DNA of 64,000 nucleotides from Kaistella montana. Lineage in GTDB: Bacteria > Bacteroidota > Bacteroidia > Flavobacteriales > Weeksellaceae. Positions 59,872 to 64,000 of this stretch are shown here, in pieces (the first letter of the stretch is position 1; each line of letters begins with the position of its first letter). Under the pieces are notes generated by a model. The model searched no databases, was not told where the DNA came from, and was given only the letters and a program-made list of their open reading frames with translations. The stretch lies in the NCBI RefSeq assembly GCF_024436175.1, contig NZ_JANFQP010000002.1, forward strand, positions 620,001 to 684,000, in the 5' to 3' direction. Position numbers and translations under genes: made by a program.

Positions 59872-61278
59872 ATGAAAAAACAGTTAAACATAAAAATCAT
59901 TTTCCTTTTGTTGACGGTTTTCGTGGTGTCCTCTTGTGCGACCCGCGAAAAATATGAAACACCAAAAGATATCAATGAAAACCTTTTCAGAACAGATTAT
60001 CTTCCGAAAGATTCCACCAGCACAGCGACTGTTTCTTGGAGAGAAATTTTCACTGATCCTGTTTTGCAGAAACATATTGCTCAAGGTTTGGAGAATAATC
60101 TCGATATCAGAATTGCATTACAAAACATCGTTTCGGCTGAAGCATATTTAAAACAAAGTAAAGCTGCTTATCAACCTACGCTTTCTGTGGGGCCTTCTTA
60201 TACTTTTCAAACCCAATCTTTAAATACCCAACTTGGGCAAATTTCGGGTGGAAGAAAATATAATAATCTCTTCGATTTAAGCGGCGATATTTCTTGGGAA
60301 GCTGATATTTGGGGGAAAATGAAAGCTCAGGAAAAAGCGCAATTAGCTCAGTATTTAGGTACCGTTGCCGCACATAAAGCAGTGAAAAGCGATTTGGTTG
60401 CTGCAATTGCGTCAACTTATTATCAGCTTTTAACTTTTGATGAACAGAAAAGAATCATTAGCGAAACCATTGCTTTAAGAAACAAAAATCTCGAAACCAC
60501 CAAAGCGTTGAAAGAAGCCGGGACACTCACGGAAGTAGCTGTGCAACAGAGTGAAGCATTGGTTTTTAATGCGCAATCTTTACTGATTGATACCGATACG
60601 CAAATAGCTCTTTTAGAAAATACCATGAGTCTTTTAATGGGCGTTCCTTCTCAGAAAATTGAAAGAACCTCTTTATCACAACAAAAAATGCCCGCGGAAT
60701 ACCAACTCGGTTTTTCTGCCAATTTATTGTCGAACAGAGCTGATGTGATGGCTTCTGAATACGATTTAATGGCTGCTTTTGAACTATCGAAAGCTGCGAA
60801 AGCTCAGTTTTATCCAACCTTAAGAATCACCGGAAGTGGTGGAATTCAGAGTTTGGATATCGATCATCTTTTTAATGCAAATTCTCTTTTTGCTAATGTT
60901 GTAGGCGGTTTGATGCAACCCATTTTGAACCAAAGACAAATCCGAACCAATTATGAAGTGAGTTTGGCCAATAAAGAAAAAGCATATCTGAACTTCAGAA
61001 AAACCCTTCTCACAGCTGGAAGAGAAGTTTCCGATGCTTTGAAAGTATATGAATCTCAGGATAAATTTATTGATCTGAAGAGAAAAGAACTTTCCGCCTA
61101 CAAAAAATCGGTGGAATTTTCCCAAGAACTCGTGAATTATGGGATGGCGAATTATCTGGAAGTGCTGAATGCATCAGTAAATTCATTGAATGCCGAACTG
61201 AATATTTCCAATGCGGAATATGCCAAAATGAAAGCCGGAGTTGAGCTGTATCAAGCGCTTGGTGGCGGTTGGAGATAA
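59872..61278 (+). CDS. Outer-membrane efflux channel, NodT/TolC family
   Basis: A 468-residue lipoprotein channel (lipobox VVSSC, Cys22) with two repeats of the OEP domain: long helices such as DIRIALQNIVSAEAYLKQSK, and the second copy near RADVMASEYDLMAAFELSKA. It begins 10 nt after the pump gene and completes the tripartite system. Confidence 0.93.
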   Translation: MKKQLNIKIIFLLLTVFVVSSCATREKYETPKDINENLFRTDYLPKDSTSTATVSWREIFTDPVLQKHIAQGLENNLDIRIALQNIVSAEAYLKQSKAAYQPTLSVGPSYTFQTQSLNTQLGQISGGRKYNNLFDLSGDISWEADIWGKMKAQEKAQLAQYLGTVAAHKAVKSDLVAAIASTYYQLLTFDEQKRIISETIALRNKNLETTKALKEAGTLTEVAVQQSEALVFNAQSLLIDTDTQIALLENTMSLLMGVPSQKIERTSLSQQKMPAEYQLGFSANLLSNRADVMASEYDLMAAFELSKAAKAQFYPTLRITGSGGIQSLDIDHLFNANSLFANVVGGLMQPILNQRQIRTNYEVSLANKEKAYLNFRKTLLTAGREVSDALKVYESQDKFIDLKRKELSAYKKSVEFSQELVNYGMANYLEVLNASVNSLNAELNISNAEYAKMKAGVELYQALGGGWR

Positions 61279-61296
61279 ATTGATATAAAACTTCTT

Positions 61297-61818
61297 ATGA
61301 GTTTATATTTCATCGCAGTAGTTCCGCATAAAGAACTTCGTGACAAAGCTCGAAAATTCAGTAAAGATTTTGCTATCCGGTTTAATTCGGTAAAATCATA
61401 TAAAAATTTTCCACATATTACTTTGATTAAACCTTTCAGATTTGATGAAGAGGAAGAAATTTTGGTGGAAAATTTTTCTCAAATGAAGTTAAAATCGGCT
61501 CCTTTTAAGGTTTTTCTTAAAGATTTTGGATGTTTTCCCAATATATACAAACCTGCTATTTTCATCAAACCCGAAAATAAGGAGGAACTCCAGATCTTAT
61601 ACGATGAGGTACAATCACAAATGAAATTTCATCCTTATGCTAAGTTGAATCCTCATTTAACGGTAGCTTACAAAGATTTAAGTCCGGAAAATTTTGAAAT
61701 AGCGTGGGAAGAATATCAGTTAAAAACGTTCGAAGATTCTTTTTTAGTAGATAAAGTCTGTCTTTTCAAATATTTTAATGGGAAATGGAATCTCTTAAAA
61801 ATTAAAAATCTGGAATAA
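61297..61818 (+). CDS. 2H phosphoesterase / 2'-5' RNA ligase-like protein
   Basis: A 173-residue two-histidine phosphoesterase fold. The paired HxT motifs are NFPHITLIKP and NPHLTVAYK. Such enzymes act on 2',3'-cyclic phosphates or 2'-5' links in RNA; the natural substrate here is unknown. It is 18 nt behind the efflux channel gene, so it may be carried on the same transcript, and it ends 1 nt from the convergent methyltransferase gene. Confidence 0.85.
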   Translation: MSLYFIAVVPHKELRDKARKFSKDFAIRFNSVKSYKNFPHITLIKPFRFDEEEEILVENFSQMKLKSAPFKVFLKDFGCFPNIYKPAIFIKPENKEELQILYDEVQSQMKFHPYAKLNPHLTVAYKDLSPENFEIAWEEYQLKTFEDSFLVDKVCLFKYFNGKWNLLKIKNLE

Positions 61819-61819
61819 T

Positions 61820-62356
61820 TTATTTCAAATTTTTAAAAAATTCCCACATTACAATGCCGCCACAAACCGATACATTTAGCGAGTGTTTGGTTCCCAATTG
61901 TGGAATTTCCAGGAAAGTATCGTACATCGGAAGCGCTTCATCGCTCAATCCGTCCACTTCATTTCCGAGGACTAAAGCGTATTTTTCTTCTTTATTAATG
62001 ACAAAATCCGTCATTAATTCCGAAGTTGAAGTTTGTTCAATTCCAATGATTTTATAGTTTTCGTTTTTCAGATTCTGCAAAGCTTCTGAAATATTTTTCT
62101 TGTAAATCCAATCCACGCTTTCCGTTGCACCGAGAGCCGCTTTATGAATTTCCCGATGCGGCGGTTGCGGTGTGATTCCACACAGCACAATTTTATTCAC
62201 GATAAATGCGTCTGCCGTTCTGAAAACTGCGCCTACATTATGCATGCTTCTCAAATTATCCAAAACTACCACCAAAGGAATTTTTTGGGTTTGTTTGAAG
62301 GTTTCTATATCGATTCGGCCTAATTCTTCGAGTTTCAGTTTCTTGGTGGATGACAT
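61820..62356 (-). CDS. SpoU/TrmH-family RNA 2'-O-methyltransferase
   Basis: A 178-residue SPOUT methyltransferase with only the catalytic knotted domain. Motif 1: VLDNLRSMHNVGAVFRTAD (Asn and Arg); motif 2: LVLGNEVDGLS; motif 3: IPQLGTKHSLNVSVC, forming the AdoMet knot. Target RNA cannot be told from sequence. Divergent from mutS through a shared, nearly palindromic promoter. Confidence 0.9.
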   Translation of the reverse strand: MSSTKKLKLEELGRIDIETFKQTQKIPLVVVLDNLRSMHNVGAVFRTADAFIVNKIVLCGITPQPPHREIHKAALGATESVDWIYKKNISEALQNLKNENYKIIGIEQTSTSELMTDFVINKEEKYALVLGNEVDGLSDEALPMYDTFLEIPQLGTKHSLNVSVCGGIVMWEFFKNLK

Positions 62357-62361
62357 TTTCG

Positions 62362-62378
62362 TATTTTTGGCAAAATTA
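62362..62378. promoter_or_regulatory. Bidirectional promoter of trmH-type gene and mutS
   Basis: TATTTTTG (62362-62369, plus) and TAATTTTG (62371-62378, minus) are separated by one base, making a 17-bp near-perfect palindrome. Minus-strand initiation is predicted near 62365 and plus-strand near 62375. Confidence 0.6.
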
Positions 62379-62387
62379 ACTAAAAAT

Positions 62388-62417
62388 ATGGCTAAAAGTA
62401 TGATGCTTGAGGCCTAA
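62388..62417 (+). other. Nine-codon open frame in the mutS leader
   Basis: An ATG at 62388 opens MAKSMMLEA and stops at 62415-62417, 8 nt before the mutS ATG. It would be the first start codon on an mRNA starting near 62375. Whether it is translated is unknown. Confidence 0.3.
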
Positions 62418-62425
62418 AACAACTT

Positions 62426-64000
62426 ATGGCAAAGAAAGAAACCCCACTAATGACGCAATACAACACGATCAAGGCGAAATATCCTGATGCGCTTTTGCTG
62501 TTTCGCGTTGGGGATTTCTACGAAACTTTTGGAACCGACGCCATAAAAACTTCTCAAATTTTAGGAATTGTTCTTACGAAAAGAGCCAACGGGGAAGGTC
62601 ATATCGAACTTGCCGGTTTTCCGCATCATTCCGTGGATTCTTATTTGCCAAAACTCGTGAGAGCCGGACTTCGTGTTGCGATTTGCGACCAACTGGAAGA
62701 CCCGAAATCCGTGAAAGGTATTGTTAAACGCGGCGTTACTGAGCTTGTCACTCCCGGAGTTACTTTCAATGAGCAGGTTTTAACCTCGAAAAAGAATAAT
62801 TTCCTGCTTTCTGTACATAAAGAAAAAGAAAAATTTGGAATCGCTTTGGTGGATGTTTCTACCGGAGAATTTCTGGTTTCTGAAGGGAATTTAGAGAAAT
62901 TGTTGCACATCGTTCACACTTTCGATCCCAGCGAAATTATTTATCAAAGGTCGACGGAACTTCCTTCTCAACTCAAAAATAAAAACTCATTTAAGCTGGA
63001 AGATTGGGCTTTTCAGTATAATTATGCTTACGAAAAACTTACAGGTCATTTCAAAACCAATTCATTAAAAGGTTTCGGAATTGAAGAATTTAAACTTGGA
63101 ATTATTGCCGCCGGATCTATTTTTGCTTATTTGGTTGAAGATACGCATCATGCTCTTTTGCAGCATATTACCAAAATTCAAATGATTCCGCAGGATGATT
63201 ATCTGATGATGGATCATTTTACGTTAAGAAACCTCGAAATCGTCTATCCAAGTAATCCGCAAGGGAAATCTTTACTCAATATTATCGATAAAACTTCAAC
63301 GCCAATGGGCGGAAGATTGCTCAGGAGACGACTTATTTTGCCATTAAAATCAGTAGATGAAATTAACAGGAGGTTGAATTTAATTGAGTTTTTCAATAAA
63401 GAAGATCATTTGAAATATGAAATTCAGCAACTTCTAAAATCGATTTCCGATCTTGACCGATTGATGGGAAAATTGGCTTCCGAAAAAATTTCACCGAAAG
63501 AATTAGGTTATCTGCGCCACAGTTTGATAAATATTCATCAGATTAAATCGCTGCTTCATCCATTTGATGATGTTTTAGCGTGGATAGAACCATTGAATAA
63601 CTTGGAAGAAATCATTAGTTATTTGGTGAATTATTTGAATGAAGAACTTCCCGTCAATATTGCGAAAGGAAACGTAATTAAAACCGGAATCTCCGAAGAA
63701 CTCGACCATTTGCGAAGTTTGCAAAGCAAAGGCAAAAATTTCCTTGACGAAATGTGCGAAAGAGAAATCGAACGAACAGGAATTTCAAGTTTAAAAATCA
63801 GTTTCAACGGTGTTTTTGGATATTTTATTGAAGTTCGAAATACGCATAAAGACAAAGTTCCGAGCGATTGGATTCGAAAACAAACTTTGGTGAATGCCGA
63901 AAGATACATCACCGAAGAGCTGAAAGATTACGAAGAACAAATCCTCGGCGCGGAAGAAAAAATCTCGAAAATTGAGCATGAACTTTACCGAAAAGTTTGC
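62426..64000 (+). CDS. mutS: DNA mismatch repair protein MutS (partial, runs off the window)
   Basis: The first 525 codons of MutS1, open to the last base. The start MAKKETPLMTQYNTIKAKYP is followed by VGDFYETF, with the mismatch-stacking Phe31 and Glu33 of the F-x-E motif. Later: ELAGFPHHSVDSYLPKL (connector region), the core LDNLEIVYPS-like element (here LRNLEIVYPSNPQGKS), TPMGGRLLRRRL and the start of the lever/clamp domains (YFIEVRNTHKDKVP). The ATPase domain lies beyond 64000. It recognises mismatches and recruits MutL. Confidence 0.95.
   Translation, partial: MAKKETPLMTQYNTIKAKYPDALLLFRVGDFYETFGTDAIKTSQILGIVLTKRANGEGHIELAGFPHHSVDSYLPKLVRAGLRVAICDQLEDPKSVKGIVKRGVTELVTPGVTFNEQVLTSKKNNFLLSVHKEKEKFGIALVDVSTGEFLVSEGNLEKLLHIVHTFDPSEIIYQRSTELPSQLKNKNSFKLEDWAFQYNYAYEKLTGHFKTNSLKGFGIEEFKLGIIAAGSIFAYLVEDTHHALLQHITKIQMIPQDDYLMMDHFTLRNLEIVYPSNPQGKSLLNIIDKTSTPMGGRLLRRRLILPLKSVDEINRRLNLIEFFNKEDHLKYEIQQLLKSISDLDRLMGKLASEKISPKELGYLRHSLINIHQIKSLLHPFDDVLAWIEPLNNLEEIISYLVNYLNEELPVNIAKGNVIKTGISEELDHLRSLQSKGKNFLDEMCEREIERTGISSLKISFNGVFGYFIEVRNTHKDKVPSDWIRKQTLVNAERYITEELKDYEEQILGAEEKISKIEHELYRKVC

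Overview
The window is an AT-rich stretch of ordinary chromosome, almost certainly from a Flavobacteriia bacterium of the Weeksellaceae (Chryseobacterium-like). The evidence is: Bacteroidota -7 promoter boxes (TAnnTTTG) ahead of many genes, A-rich leaders without Shine-Dalgarno sequences, a six-gene alternative complex III operon, lineage-typical families (DUF4271, DUF4296, a 201-residue L21) and an RprXY-like two-component pair. I see no tRNA, rRNA, CRISPR array, insertion sequence, prophage or integration scar. Genus is inferred from protein resemblance, not from a search.

Layout. 1-5 kb: the 5' end of menD (cut by the window edge), a 2-oxoglutarate/Fe(II) oxygenase, a YpdA-type reductase, and an EF-G paralogue preceded by a 437-base gap that holds seven 11-bp tandem units. 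5-9.4 kb: tnaA, a DUF502 membrane protein and miaE on the minus strand, then a small membrane protein and an acyltransferase-3. 9.5-16.7 kb: rplU-rpmA, an LpxH-like phosphoesterase, thiL with a thioesterase, a HI0933-type flavoprotein, and an LUD-cdsA-psd operon. 16.7-24.9 kb: rsfS-ftsH, birA, an operon of glycosyltransferase-DUF4296-tgt-LptF/G permease, then DUF4271 and hemD. 24.9-31 kb: oligopeptidase B, a small hypothetical, an SRPBCC protein, the histidine kinase/response regulator pair and a SPOR protein.

31.1-39.6 kb is the act operon (actABCDEF), encoding the quinol:cytochrome c oxidoreductase that replaces bc1 in this lineage. 39.8-46 kb: an unknown lipoprotein coupled to apt, a YfgM-like membrane TPR protein with ribH, an LtaS-like sulfatase-fold transferase and a YpfJ-like metallopeptidase. 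46-54.9 kb: two small helical stress-type proteins, pruA, a DtxR-family regulator with an apparent self-operator, a threonine aldolase-M28 peptidase pair, fabI, tag, a nucleoside phosphorylase and a SUI1/YciH factor. 55-61.3 kb is an RND efflux operon led by a GbsR/MarR-type regulator. 61.3-64 kb: a 2H phosphoesterase, a SpoU methyltransferase and the first 525 codons of mutS, the last two diverging from a nearly symmetrical promoter.

No wholly unknown multigene system stands out. The points most worth a second look are the EF-G paralogue that has lost the catalytic His of DTPGH, the helically phased 11-bp repeats in front of it, three genes whose ATG lies exactly 4 nt after the -7 box (predicted leaderless mRNAs), the palindromic bidirectional promoter between trmH and mutS, the operator fused to the -7 box of the DtxR gene, and a protein built from 11-residue LEA-like units.
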